Shown piece after piece: positions 23,538 through 32,309 of a stretch of 64,000 nucleotides of DNA. The notes beneath the pieces were generated by a model that searched no databases, was not told the DNA's origin, and saw nothing but the letters and a program-made list of their open reading frames with translations. Source of the DNA: an uncultured Lachnospiraceae bacterium (GTDB lineage: Bacteria > Bacillota > Clostridia > Lachnospirales > Lachnospiraceae). The stretch spans positions 1 through 64,000 of the forward strand of contig CAMRSM010000016.1 of NCBI GenBank assembly GCA_947053345.1, written 5' to 3'. Every line of letters starts with the position of its first letter. The stretch's first letter is position 1. The position numbers and the translations under genes were made by a program.

Positions 23538-25685
23538 CTATCGTTTCCCCTCCGGCAGCGGCAGATAATCCTTCAGGTACGAATAATAATCCTCCGTGAT
23601 AATTGCCGCCGAAATATTAAATTTGTTTTTCACAATCGCAGACACGGTCTTGACATAATCTTCGGCAAGCTCCTCGTCCGTACGCTTCACAACATCCCCG
23701 GTCTTTGAATTGTACATCACTTTGTCCGTGATATAACTCTTGTTTGAGAACATAACAAGTGGTGCTGCGTCAGAGAAAATATCCTGCCCCATATAAAGCC
23801 TCGAATCAAACTCCACGCCGAAGAGGTTGAGCACGGTCGGCACAATGTCAAGCGCCGAGCACGGCTTTTCCACCGTTACCGGTTCCATACCCGGACAGTA
23901 AAGGATCAGATGGCTCTTGTAGAGCTCAAAATTCTCCTCCACCTCATGTCCCGCCAGATCGTCGATCGAGGATTTTTCCATACCGTACGGGTAATGGTCT
24001 CCGGAGAGCACGATCACCGTGCGGTCGGCAACGCCCGCCTCCTTTAGCTGCGCGAGCAGGTATTCGAGCGCCAGGTCAAGCTCCTTCTGCGCCGCCAGAT
24101 AAGCTTTGGCTTCCTCGCAAAGTGCAAGATCTTTCACATAATCCCGGTTTTTCGCCGACATGGAATTGCCGCCCCAGTTATACTCCATATGCCCGCTGAC
24201 CGTCATATAGTAGGCGTGGAATTTTTCGTCGCAGATATATTCCGGTACGGTGACCTGCATCATCTCAAGGTCGGATTCCGGCCAGGTCAGCTTGACTTCC
24301 AGCCCGCCGCCCTTTGCGCCCTTGTAATCATACCCCATGTTCGGGTGCGTCTTGTCACGGTGGTAGTACGTGTAGGAATGGTTGTGGTATGCCCTCGCAC
24401 TGTAGCCGAGGCCGCTAAACTGCCATCCAAAACCAAGCGGCATATAGTGGTCCGCCGTCTTGTAAAAACTGTTTGTGCCCGTCGGGATCAGCCCCGTGCA
24501 CTCGACAAACTCCCCGTCGCTCGTGCTCGTCCACCACAGCGGCGTATAGTAATTTTCAAAGTAGAAGCCTTCATGCGCCATCTTGTAGAGTGTCGGCGTG
24601 ATCTCCTCGTTGACCGCCCACTGGGAGTAGCCCTCCGCCGTCAGCATAATCAGGTTGTACCCTTCAAACATGCCCGTATACTCGTTCTTGTTTGTCGGAA
24701 CGGAATTTGCCATATAAGTGTGCAGATTCTTGATTGTCTTTTTGGTTTCCTTTTCTGCAAGCGCCCCAAAATCAATATCCAGCACATTCGGCGAAGTATC
24801 GACCGGGGTCGGGGTTGGTGTCGGGGTCAGTGTCGGGGTAGGGCTTGGAACGGGAGTTTTATCCGGATCATGTGCCGCCACAGTCGGGGTCGGCGCATGA
24901 TCCGGCATTTTTGTCGGTTCTGCCGCCTGCACCGGGGTCGGGGTTCCCTCCAGCCCGATAAAGATCACATCGTCAAGGGAATCCTTCGCGCCCTTGCCAA
25001 ACACCCGCGCAATGTCTTTGCGCGTTGAAGTCAGCACGCCGAGCTTTTCCATTGACAGATCCATCACAAAATCCTTGTAATACAAATCATACGGCGTAAA
25101 GGCCTCCTTGCCCGGAACCCTCAGCAAAAGAACCGCCGCCAGATAAAAAACGGCTGCTCCCACAACCTGCACTGCCGCCCCCTGCCATCCGTTGCGGACC
25201 AGGGGAAATCTTTTCTTGCGGAACAAGACAAGCAGCACTGCCAGCGGCACAAAATACAAAAATACCGGCAATAACTGGGAGAGAATCGCCCTGATCGCCT
25301 GCATATAAAACTCACCAAGGGCATCCGCCCCGTTCTCTTTGATCGAATTGACGGACAGAAACGCCTTAAAAATATGCTCATATACCGTCTGTGTTGAGTA
25401 CCAGAGTGCCGCAAGCACCGTGAGCACGATCAGCACAATCTTATTTGCCTTTTTTCTGAGCAGCCCGGTGAGCACGGAGAAAAACATTCCCGCCGCCGCC
25501 GCGAACAATACCGGGTAGACCAAATTCCCGTTGATATTGCCGAACACAAAGAAGTGGAAAATCAGTTCACACCAGATCAGTACCGCACACAAAAATGCGC
25601 CCCTGGCCACCGCCTTTTGTATCCTCGCATATAAGAGATCATTTCCGTCGCTTTTTGTCACTTTCCCTTGCATCCTTTTCCCCAT
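23538..25685 (-). CDS. LTA synthase-like membrane sulfatase
   Basis: 715 residues. About five N-terminal membrane helices lie within residues 25-205. A Pro/Thr-rich spacer (about 255-300, TPTPTPTP) follows, then an extracytoplasmic alkaline-phosphatase-like domain of the LtaS family. The catalytic Thr lies in WWTSTSDGEF (near 385), and GDHYPYG (near 558) and the GHMEYNW histidine provide metal ligands. LtaS enzymes polymerise glycerol phosphate from phosphatidylglycerol onto a lipid anchor; related ones transfer phosphoglycerol or phosphoethanolamine to other glycans. The 45-residue spacer between membrane and catalytic domains is longer than in classical LtaS. ATG 25685 or the in-frame ATG 25673 (GGGGAAAAGG before it) may be used. 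Confidence 0.88.
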   Translation of the reverse strand: MGKRMQGKVTKSDGNDLLYARIQKAVARGAFLCAVLIWCELIFHFFVFGNINGNLVYPVLFAAAAGMFFSVLTGLLRKKANKIVLIVLTVLAALWYSTQTVYEHIFKAFLSVNSIKENGADALGEFYMQAIRAILSQLLPVFLYFVPLAVLLVLFRKKRFPLVRNGWQGAAVQVVGAAVFYLAAVLLLRVPGKEAFTPYDLYYKDFVMDLSMEKLGVLTSTRKDIARVFGKGAKDSLDDVIFIGLEGTPTPVQAAEPTKMPDHAPTPTVAAHDPDKTPVPSPTPTLTPTPTPTPVDTSPNVLDIDFGALAEKETKKTIKNLHTYMANSVPTNKNEYTGMFEGYNLIMLTAEGYSQWAVNEEITPTLYKMAHEGFYFENYYTPLWWTSTSDGEFVECTGLIPTGTNSFYKTADHYMPLGFGWQFSGLGYSARAYHNHSYTYYHRDKTHPNMGYDYKGAKGGGLEVKLTWPESDLEMMQVTVPEYICDEKFHAYYMTVSGHMEYNWGGNSMSAKNRDYVKDLALCEEAKAYLAAQKELDLALEYLLAQLKEAGVADRTVIVLSGDHYPYGMEKSSIDDLAGHEVEENFELYKSHLILYCPGMEPVTVEKPCSALDIVPTVLNLFGVEFDSRLYMGQDIFSDAAPLVMFSNKSYITDKVMYNSKTGDVVKRTDEELAEDYVKTVSAIVKNKFNISAAIITEDYYSYLKDYLPLPEGKR

Positions 25686-25788
25686 CCTTAATTATTCTAA
25701 ATTCTTTTGCAGACATTGCCGGGCACAGCCGCCTTACGGAATCTCCCCGCACGAAGGGATGTGCACGCACAGAATTTGCCCGCCCTTC

Positions 25789-25817
25789 ATCATAGCATAA
25801 TACACCACAATATGCAA
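25789..25817 (-). promoter_or_regulatory. Promoter of the LTA synthase-like gene
   Basis: TTGCAT (25812-25817) and TATGAT (25789-25794) on the minus strand, spacer 17 nt, about 100 bp before the gene. Confidence 0.6.
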
Positions 25818-25973
25818 TCTTTCGACCTTAAAAAATATCTTACATTTTTCTGTCTTTTGCGCCTCCTCCGCTGTTCCACCACACCCTGTCCCACCTCCGG
25901 CTTTTCAGTCAAAAACCGTCATAAAATGGAAATATTCCGCAGTCTTTTCGGAGGAGAAAACGAAATTCCTCGC

Positions 25974-26002
25974 TATACAAATCCAAAACTTTGTAGTAAA
26001 AT
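25974..26002 (+). promoter_or_regulatory. Promoter of the mraY-like/lysR pair
   Basis: TATACA (25974-25979) and TAAAAT (25997-26002), spacer 17 nt, about 60 bp before the start at 26063. The rest of the 25818-25973 stretch shows nothing I can support. Confidence 0.5.
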
Positions 26003-26062
26003 ACAAGGTATAACATAACCTATGGATAAGCACCATATCCATATTGAAAAACGGAGGCTTGT

Positions 26063-27025
26063 ATGCTGTACTTATTATTTTCGGATTCTGCCGCAAAATG
26101 GATCGCATTTTTGGGGCTCGTTCTGGCTTTTTTACTGACCTGCTTTTTGTTAAAGGCACTGCAAAATATTTTACCCCGTGACGGTGGACGTGCCTTCGCC
26201 GTCAACGGCGCGCTCTCGCAGGGAAAACCCCGCGGAGCTGGCATTGTCTTCATCTTGGTCTTCTGCGGGATGGCGCTGCTTTTTGTCCCGTTTGAGCGGG
26301 AGCTTTTGATCTATCTGATCATGCTAATTGCCGCGATGTTGAGCGGCTATCTTGACGACAGTTCAAAAACGCCTTGGGGTGAATACAAAAAGGGCTTGAT
26401 CGACCTTGTGATCGCATTTGTATGCGCCTACTCCTATGTCAATTACAACGGCACGGATATGACGGTCATCCTTTCCGGCACCACCTTTACTTTGCCAAAA
26501 ACCGTATATATTATTCTGGCAATGATCTTAATATGGGTTTCCATCAATGTCACCAACTGTACGGACGGCGTTGACGGGCTGTGCGGAAGCCTCGCGATCA
26601 TCTCCCTGATCTCATTTTTTGTTTTGTTCCGCAGCTTCCTCTCCAATGTCATGTACAGCCAGCTTTGTCTTTTGATGGTGATCTGCCTGCTCGGCTACCT
26701 GTGGTTCAATGCTTCCCCAAGCAAGCTTTTGATGGGGGATGCCGGTTCCCGTGCCCTCGGCCTTTTGATGGCGCTGCTCTCTTTAAAATCCGGCCGCCCG
26801 CTCGTTTACCTGGTATTCTGCCTTGTCTTTCTCGTGGATGGGGGCATCGGCCTTGTCAAAGTGGCACTGCTGCGCTTTTTGAAAGTCAAGATCCTGAAGA
26901 ATACCCGCACCCCGCTGCATGACCACGCGCGCAAAAACGCAGGCTGGTCCGACACGCAGACCGTATTCCGCTTCCTGATCCTCCAGACCGTGCTCTCCTG
27001 CGCATACCTGTACGCAGTGATGTGA
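26063..27025 (+). CDS. MraY-like polyprenyl-phosphate sugar-phosphate transferase
   Basis: 320 residues, about ten membrane helices. The family motifs are in order: SQGKPRGAG, GYLDDSSKTPWGEYKKGL (aspartate pair), NVTNCTDGVDGLCG, LMGDAGSRALG and PLHDHARKNAGWSD, which corresponds to the MraY PLHHHFE region with the middle His replaced by Asp. MraY moves phospho-MurNAc-pentapeptide from UDP to undecaprenyl phosphate to make lipid I; WecA/TagO relatives move GlcNAc phosphate. The NCTDGVDGL motif and PLH segment favour MraY. It lies outside any mur/dcw cluster, so it may be a second copy. GGAGG precedes the ATG; the LysR gene follows after 19 bp. Confidence 0.82.
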   Translation: MLYLLFSDSAAKWIAFLGLVLAFLLTCFLLKALQNILPRDGGRAFAVNGALSQGKPRGAGIVFILVFCGMALLFVPFERELLIYLIMLIAAMLSGYLDDSSKTPWGEYKKGLIDLVIAFVCAYSYVNYNGTDMTVILSGTTFTLPKTVYIILAMILIWVSINVTNCTDGVDGLCGSLAIISLISFFVLFRSFLSNVMYSQLCLLMVICLLGYLWFNASPSKLLMGDAGSRALGLLMALLSLKSGRPLVYLVFCLVFLVDGGIGLVKVALLRFLKVKILKNTRTPLHDHARKNAGWSDTQTVFRFLILQTVLSCAYLYAVM

Positions 27026-27044
27026 CATCCGAAATGAGGTTTTC

Positions 27045-27938
27045 ATGGACATCAATTATGAACTGTACAAAGTCTTTTACCATGTTGCAAAAACACTGAG
27101 CTTTTCCGAGGCGGCAGGCGAACTCTTTATCTCGCAGTCCGCCGTCAGCCAGTCCATTAAAATATTGGAAAAAAGGCTTGATGTGAGCTTGTTTGCCCGC
27201 AGCACAAAACGGGTCAGCCTGACAAAGGAAGGCGAGATTTTATTTAAGCATATCGAGCCCGCCATCCATCTGATCGACCGCGGGGAAAACCAGCTCCTTG
27301 TAAATGCCGCAAACGGTGGCGCTCAACTGCGCATCGCTGCCAGCGATACGATCTGCCGCTATTATCTCGTCCCGTATTTAAAGCGCTTCCACCTGGCCTA
27401 TCCGGAGGTACACCTGCGCGTCGTCAACGGCACTTCCCTGCGCTGCGCGGAACTCTTGGAGACCGGACAAGCCGACCTTATCGTCGCGAATTCCCCGAAC
27501 CCCGCCCTGACGAACAGCATGCAGCTATTCGAGGTGAAGACCTTCCGGGATGTTTTTGTCGCAAACCCTGAATATTTCCCGCTGGGCGGCAAAAGCCTTT
27601 CCCTGAATGACTTACAAAAACTCCCGATCCTCATGCTCGGGAGGCGCTCCACGACGAGCACATTTTTACATAATCTCTTCCTCCAGCACTCCCTCGACCT
27701 CGCCCCCGCAATCGAGCTTTCCAGCAACGACCTTTTGATCGACTTCGCCCGCATCGGGCTCGGCATCGCCTTTGTCCCGGATTTCTGTGTTTCCGGGGCA
27801 GACCGAAGCGAGCTGGATGTGCTGAAAATCAGGGAAGAACTGCCGGAAAGGAAGCTGATTGCGGCATGCGACGGAATGCTGCCGCTCTCCGGACCGGCAA
27901 ATTCATTTATCCGCCTGCTGGAGAACGGGGAAACCTAG
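27045..27938 (+). CDS. LysR-family transcriptional regulator
   Basis: 297 residues. The N-terminal winged HTH (DINYELYKVFYHVAKTLSFS, EAAGELFISQSAVSQSIK) and a two-lobed effector domain (from about 90) make a standard LysR regulator. Effector unknown. GAGG stands 6 nt before the ATG and only 19 bp separate it from the mraY-like gene, so the two are probably cotranscribed; that is unusual for LysR, which is more often divergent from its target. The tldD gene starts 173 bp further on with its own promoter and could be a target. Confidence 0.9.
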   Translation: MDINYELYKVFYHVAKTLSFSEAAGELFISQSAVSQSIKILEKRLDVSLFARSTKRVSLTKEGEILFKHIEPAIHLIDRGENQLLVNAANGGAQLRIAASDTICRYYLVPYLKRFHLAYPEVHLRVVNGTSLRCAELLETGQADLIVANSPNPALTNSMQLFEVKTFRDVFVANPEYFPLGGKSLSLNDLQKLPILMLGRRSTTSTFLHNLFLQHSLDLAPAIELSSNDLLIDFARIGLGIAFVPDFCVSGADRSELDVLKIREELPERKLIAACDGMLPLSGPANSFIRLLENGET

Positions 27939-27998
27939 ACTGGGCAGCATTTGTCTTTTGCATGGTTTTGCACCAAATATAATATATTTGAAAATATA

Positions 27999-28027
27999 TT
28001 GCAATTTGATATAGTCTATGATATGAT
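27999..28027 (+). promoter_or_regulatory. Promoter of tldD-pmbA
   Basis: TTGCAA (27999-28004) and TATGAT (28022-28027), spacer 17 nt, about 85 bp before tldD, in an AT-rich intergenic stretch. Confidence 0.65.
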
Positions 28028-28111
28028 CTATATATTCGTACCGACATCAAAATCGCCGATACAACATAATGCGGGGGCAGCAATGCCCATCCCGCAGGAA
28101 AGAGGTAAAAC

Positions 28112-29497
28112 ATGTTAGAGGATTTTATTTCAAGCAAAAAATCGCTCTTTGCTCCGGGTGTCCATACAGAGCTTAGGGCACAGGAAAACCGCCAGAGAGG
28201 TGTAAGCCTGATAAAGGGCAACCTGACCGCAAACATCCGCACAGAAGTGTCCGGTGTCTGCGCCAGAGTTTACAAAAACGGGGTCTGCGGCTTCTCCTCG
28301 ACCGCCCAGTGCAGCGCCGCGGCAGCGGAGTCCGTATTGAAAGCCGCCACTGAGAATGCCGCCTTTATGGACCGCCATATCGGCAAGGGAAAGACCCTGT
28401 TCCCGGCTCTTACCCCAGGCATGCTCCCGGTAAAAAAAGAGATCCGCGACACCGAGCAGTCCGCCTATGTGGATTTTGTGAAGGAGCTTGATGCCTACAT
28501 CGTCTCCAAATACCCGCAGCTAACAAGCCGCAGCGTCATGGCACGGGAAGATTCGATGGACAAGATCCTTTGTACCTCAGACGGCTTTGACGGCCATATC
28601 ACTTCCCCGAGAAGCTATATCTATGTGTTCATGAACACGGAAACGGTTGCGGGGGCTCCGATCGAACTCTTTAAACCGATCGGCGGCTTCGGCAATTTCT
28701 TCGAGAATTTCGACGACCCGAAAAAGCTTTACGCGCAAATTGACGCTCTCTACGAGCGCCTGATGCAAAAGCGCGAGGGTGTGTATGCCGAAGCCGGCTA
28801 TAAGACCGTCGTGCTCGGCGGGGAGCTTACGGGCATGCTCGCCCATGAAGCGGTCGGCCACACCGTGGAGGCGGATCTCGTGCTCGGCGGCTCCGTCGCC
28901 GGCCCGAACCTGAACAAACGCGTCGGTTCCGAACTTGTGAACCTCGTCGATTTCGCGCACACCGCTTTCGGGAAACAAGCCCCTCTTCCGGTCTGGCTCG
29001 ACGACGAGGGAACCCCTGCCGAGGACGCGGTCATCATTAAGGACGGCATCCTGACCGGCTACATGAACAACCGCGAGAGCGCCGCGCATTTTAACATGAA
29101 GCCGCTCGGCAACGCGCGTGCCTGGAATTTCTCGGACGAGCCGCTGATCCGCATGCGCAACACCGCCGTACTTCCGGGCAGGGACAAGCTGGAGGATATC
29201 ATCGCATCGGTGGAGGACGGCTACTACCTGCTTGACACCAACAACGGACAGGCGGATACAACCGGAGAATTTATGTTCGGTGTCTGCTTCGGCTATGAGA
29301 TCAAAAACGGTAAGCTGGCGCGTCCGATCTTAGATACTACCATCTCCGGTATCGCGTTCGATATGTTAAAGACCGTGGATATGGTATCCGACACCGTGTC
29401 CTGGGCAAGCTCCGGCTTCTGCGGCAAAAAGCAGCCGATGCCGGTGGGGATCGGCGGTCCGGAACTTCGGTGCAAGGTCATGATCGGCGGGCGTTAA
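28112..29497 (+). CDS. tldD: TldD metalloprotease subunit
   Basis: 461 residues. The catalytic subunit of the TldD/TldE heterodimer, carrying the zinc motif HEAVGH (HEXXXH, near residue 246) with downstream GTPAEDAVIIKDG, NNRESAAHF and NARAWN segments typical of the family. TldD/E trims unfolded peptides inside the cell; in enterobacteria it matures microcin B17 and degrades the antitoxin CcdA. Start ATG has AAAGAGG upstream. pmbA follows after 69 bp. No precursor-peptide gene is visible nearby, so the role here is probably general peptide turnover. Confidence 0.93.
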   Translation: MLEDFISSKKSLFAPGVHTELRAQENRQRGVSLIKGNLTANIRTEVSGVCARVYKNGVCGFSSTAQCSAAAAESVLKAATENAAFMDRHIGKGKTLFPALTPGMLPVKKEIRDTEQSAYVDFVKELDAYIVSKYPQLTSRSVMAREDSMDKILCTSDGFDGHITSPRSYIYVFMNTETVAGAPIELFKPIGGFGNFFENFDDPKKLYAQIDALYERLMQKREGVYAEAGYKTVVLGGELTGMLAHEAVGHTVEADLVLGGSVAGPNLNKRVGSELVNLVDFAHTAFGKQAPLPVWLDDEGTPAEDAVIIKDGILTGYMNNRESAAHFNMKPLGNARAWNFSDEPLIRMRNTAVLPGRDKLEDIIASVEDGYYLLDTNNGQADTTGEFMFGVCFGYEIKNGKLARPILDTTISGIAFDMLKTVDMVSDTVSWASSGFCGKKQPMPVGIGGPELRCKVMIGGR

Positions 29498-29566
29498 GAC
29501 TGCCTTACCGCCTTTGCCACACATATTTTATGCGCCGATGACAGCGCAGAAACGAGGATTATTTTT

Positions 29567-30865
29567 ATGGAAGATTTAAAGCTGGTTGCTTCCAAAGTAA
29601 GGGAAGCACTGATAAAAGAAGGCGCACAAAAAGCGCAGTATACAGTCTTGGAGAAGATTACGCACGAATTCAATGTGGACGGCGGCGAGTTTTCCCTGTT
29701 CCGCACCCTGTTTGACAATTCCCTCTCCCTGACGGCATTCAAGGACAATAAAAAGGGCACGATGGCAATCAACAAATTTGATGATGCCGCCATCGCCGCT
29801 GCGGCTGCCGACTGCATCAAGTCGGCGGAATCCGGCATCGCCGATGAGGCTTACGACATTGCCCCGAAGCAGGAGGGCAAAGTTTTTAACGAAGGGGCAT
29901 ATGAGCCGGAGGTTGACCGCTTTTTCGAGCGCACGAAGGAACTGATGGCGGATATCAGGGAACGCCACCCAAAGATCCTGATGGAGCAGATGGTCGTACA
30001 GCATGAAAAGATCCACACGCTCTACCAAAACACCAACGGCACGGAGTTTGAGTCATTCCGCGGTTATTACACGGTGGAGCTGATGTTCTCCGGGCATGAG
30101 GGGGATGCGACCACCTCCTTCTTTGGCAGCTACATCAAGACGGCATCGCTCGACACACCGTTCATCGAGCTCGGTTCGATCGAAAAGGATCTTGCGGATG
30201 TGGAAGCACAGCTTGTCACGGTTCCCCTCACCGGAAAATTTGAGGGCGTTGCCATCCTGACCCCGTCAAGCCTTAGCAGTTTCCTCTTCTCCGCCCTCGG
30301 CAATTTCGTTACCGACAACGTGATTTTGGAGAAGACCAGCATCTGGCTTGACAAGCTGCACGAGCAGGTCGCTGACCCGCGCATCACCATCCGCCTCGCA
30401 CCGCACGATGAGCGAATCGTCTGCGGCGAGCGTTTCACCTCGGACGGCTTCCTTTCACAGGACTATGCCGTCATCAGGGACGGCGTGCTGCAAAACTTCA
30501 TGCTGAACTTATATACGTCAAACAAGACAGGGCATGAACATGCTCCGAACTCCTCCTATGAGATCGTGATCGAGGGCGGCGACACCGCACTTTCCGATAT
30601 GATCGCGGGGATCAAGAAGGGAATCCTTGTCGGCCGTTTTTCCGGCGGGGCACCGAGCACAAACGGCGATTTCTCCGGCGTGGCAAAGAACAGCTTTTTG
30701 ATCGAGGACGGTAAGATCACCGGGGCGGTGAGCGAGACGATGATCAACGGCAACCTCGCCGACATGCTAAACAACCTTGTTGCGGTCTCAGAAGAGACGG
30801 TGGCGGACGGCTCATCGGTGCTGCCGTACATAGCGTTTGGCGGGTTTACGGTATCGGGAAAATAA
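29567..30865 (+). CDS. pmbA: TldE/PmbA metalloprotease partner
   Basis: 432 residues, PmbA/TldE family: N-terminal alpha/beta domain, then a beta-barrel domain with SFLFSALGNFVTDNV and FMLNLYTSNKTGHEHAPNSS. It lacks the zinc-binding HEXXXH motif, as expected for TldE, which forms the substrate tunnel with TldD. ACGAGG precedes the ATG. It ends at a strong bidirectional terminator shared with the convergent DHHW gene. Confidence 0.93.
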   Translation: MEDLKLVASKVREALIKEGAQKAQYTVLEKITHEFNVDGGEFSLFRTLFDNSLSLTAFKDNKKGTMAINKFDDAAIAAAAADCIKSAESGIADEAYDIAPKQEGKVFNEGAYEPEVDRFFERTKELMADIRERHPKILMEQMVVQHEKIHTLYQNTNGTEFESFRGYYTVELMFSGHEGDATTSFFGSYIKTASLDTPFIELGSIEKDLADVEAQLVTVPLTGKFEGVAILTPSSLSSFLFSALGNFVTDNVILEKTSIWLDKLHEQVADPRITIRLAPHDERIVCGERFTSDGFLSQDYAVIRDGVLQNFMLNLYTSNKTGHEHAPNSSYEIVIEGGDTALSDMIAGIKKGILVGRFSGGAPSTNGDFSGVAKNSFLIEDGKITGAVSETMINGNLADMLNNLVAVSEETVADGSSVLPYIAFGGFTVSGK

Positions 30866-30882
30866 CAAGCACCGGGTTAACG

Positions 30883-30932
30883 GAAAAAAAGGGGGAGGCT
30901 GCTGCATACCGCAGCAGCCTCCCCCTTTTTTT
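30883..30932. terminator. Bidirectional terminator between pmbA and DHHW gene
   Basis: GGGGGAGGCTGCTG pairs with CAGCAGCCTCCCCC around a short loop, with an A-run before and a T-run after. Confidence 0.95.
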
Positions 30933-30962
30933 CCGCAATAATGCAGTCCCTCCCCCGGAAAA

Positions 30963-32273
30963 TCACCCCTCCGGGTCTGCCCCAAAGCGGAAAAAGTCCT
31001 TTGTCGACCTTTTCGTTGCGGACACATTATAGGCGACGATGACCATGTCAAATCCCTGATCCTCGATATAGTCTACCAGACGGATCTTTGTAAAATCCCG
31101 CAGGTCCATAAATTCCAGATGGTGGACCGCAAGTGACAAAAACGATACCACGGGCTTACTGTAGGAATCGCAGACAAAGAGGATCCTCCCTTTTTCCACC
31201 TGATTGTTGGTGATTTTTACAAGCGCCGGATTGCCGTTGAAATAGCAATTATCCCGGTAGGGCTTCGCGATGTCCGGCTCCTCCTTCACCGCTTCAAAAA
31301 ACAGGGTTTCGTTGAAGCTTCCCTCCCTTTTCAGCAGCTTTTTTAAGGTCTTCCCGTATTTTTCCCAGACATAGTCCGTCTCAAACGCAGGGTAGATATA
31401 AGTAAAATCATCCACGCCGCCGTAAAACTTTCCCGTCCGGTTGGCCTGCGAACCGGTAAAGCATTGTTCCACATGCTCAAAAACGAAATTATCCCTGTCC
31501 GTGATCCGCGGATCGTATCCATAGCCGTAATTTTTGTTAAGGTAATCAAGCAGGTCGGTGTACGCCTCAAACGCGGTCTCGGTCTTCCAGTGGTGGTCCG
31601 TATTAAAAAACAGGGAGCTGTATGCTTCTCCGGAACCGTACCGTTCGTGCAGGACTTCCCTGTAATCGAGTGCCGCGACCTGGTTCTCTTTCAGTCCCGC
31701 AAGCAGGCGGTCTGCGTTCTGGTTTGCATAGTCTGTCTTTCCATGCGGGAGCAGGTTGTTGTATTTATCAATCTTAAAAGGCCACTGGACGTATAAAAGC
31801 TGCGTACCCTGCGCGTCGCACGCCGTCTTCAGCCCCTTTAACTGTGCGACGGCCTGCGTCACATCGAAAGCCGGATACGCAAATGTGAGCTGCCCGTTGT
31901 CCATTTTATAGACATAATTCTCCTTTGAGCCTGCCTCCACCTCTTTGCGCCCGAGCACCACCTGGAAAAGCCCGAAAATGTCAATCAGCTTCCTTTTCCC
32001 GACCACGCTTTTGTTGATCGCAGTCTCCGCCGAGGCAATTCCGGCTGCCGTTTTATCAAAGGTATTCCCCTCCGCTTCCTTGTAAGACTTTCGGAAAGCA
32101 TCCCCGATCTCATTCTGCTTTTTTACCATTCCAAAAAGCATCGCGTAAAGCGCAGCCAAAAATACAATGGCGGTAATCGTTTTCCCCGTGACCGGAAAGG
32201 GACGCTTTTTTCTCCCGCGCTTCTTTGTTTCTTTTTTTTTGCGCGCAGTGCTGTCATATAATTTATTTCCCAT
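30963..32273 (-). CDS. DHHW/AlgX-like SGNH-type protein
   Basis: 436 residues from ATG 32273 (GGAGGTCCAT directly before it). A very basic cytoplasmic N-terminus, one membrane anchor (TITAIVFLAALYAMLFGMV, near 30-48) and an extracytoplasmic domain with the NTDHHWKTETAF motif (near 225) that gives the DHHW family its name, plus the FVCDSYSKP serine region. These proteins are relatives of AlgX/AlgJ and work with an MBOAT protein to O-acylate cell-wall or exported polysaccharides: the MBOAT passes the acyl group across the membrane, the SGNH-type protein transfers it. The MBOAT gene lies 36 bp upstream in the same operon. The acceptor polymer is not evident. Confidence 0.85.
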   Translation of the reverse strand: MGNKLYDSTARKKKETKKRGRKKRPFPVTGKTITAIVFLAALYAMLFGMVKKQNEIGDAFRKSYKEAEGNTFDKTAAGIASAETAINKSVVGKRKLIDIFGLFQVVLGRKEVEAGSKENYVYKMDNGQLTFAYPAFDVTQAVAQLKGLKTACDAQGTQLLYVQWPFKIDKYNNLLPHGKTDYANQNADRLLAGLKENQVAALDYREVLHERYGSGEAYSSLFFNTDHHWKTETAFEAYTDLLDYLNKNYGYGYDPRITDRDNFVFEHVEQCFTGSQANRTGKFYGGVDDFTYIYPAFETDYVWEKYGKTLKKLLKREGSFNETLFFEAVKEEPDIAKPYRDNCYFNGNPALVKITNNQVEKGRILFVCDSYSKPVVSFLSLAVHHLEFMDLRDFTKIRLVDYIEDQGFDMVIVAYNVSATKRSTKDFFRFGADPEG

Positions 32274-32309
32274 ATGGACCTCCATTTGTAAAATCCCGCG
32301 TACCCTGCT

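Noticed and set aside
24189-25028. Long plus-strand frame opposite the LTA synthase-like gene
   Set aside because: It is the reverse complement of a well-supported gene, with Arg/His-rich composition typical of an antisense frame in GC-rich DNA.
28112-30865. RiPP biosynthesis locus around tldD-pmbA
   Set aside because: No precursor peptide, radical SAM or modifying enzyme is nearby; the pair alone is widespread and does not define a RiPP cluster.
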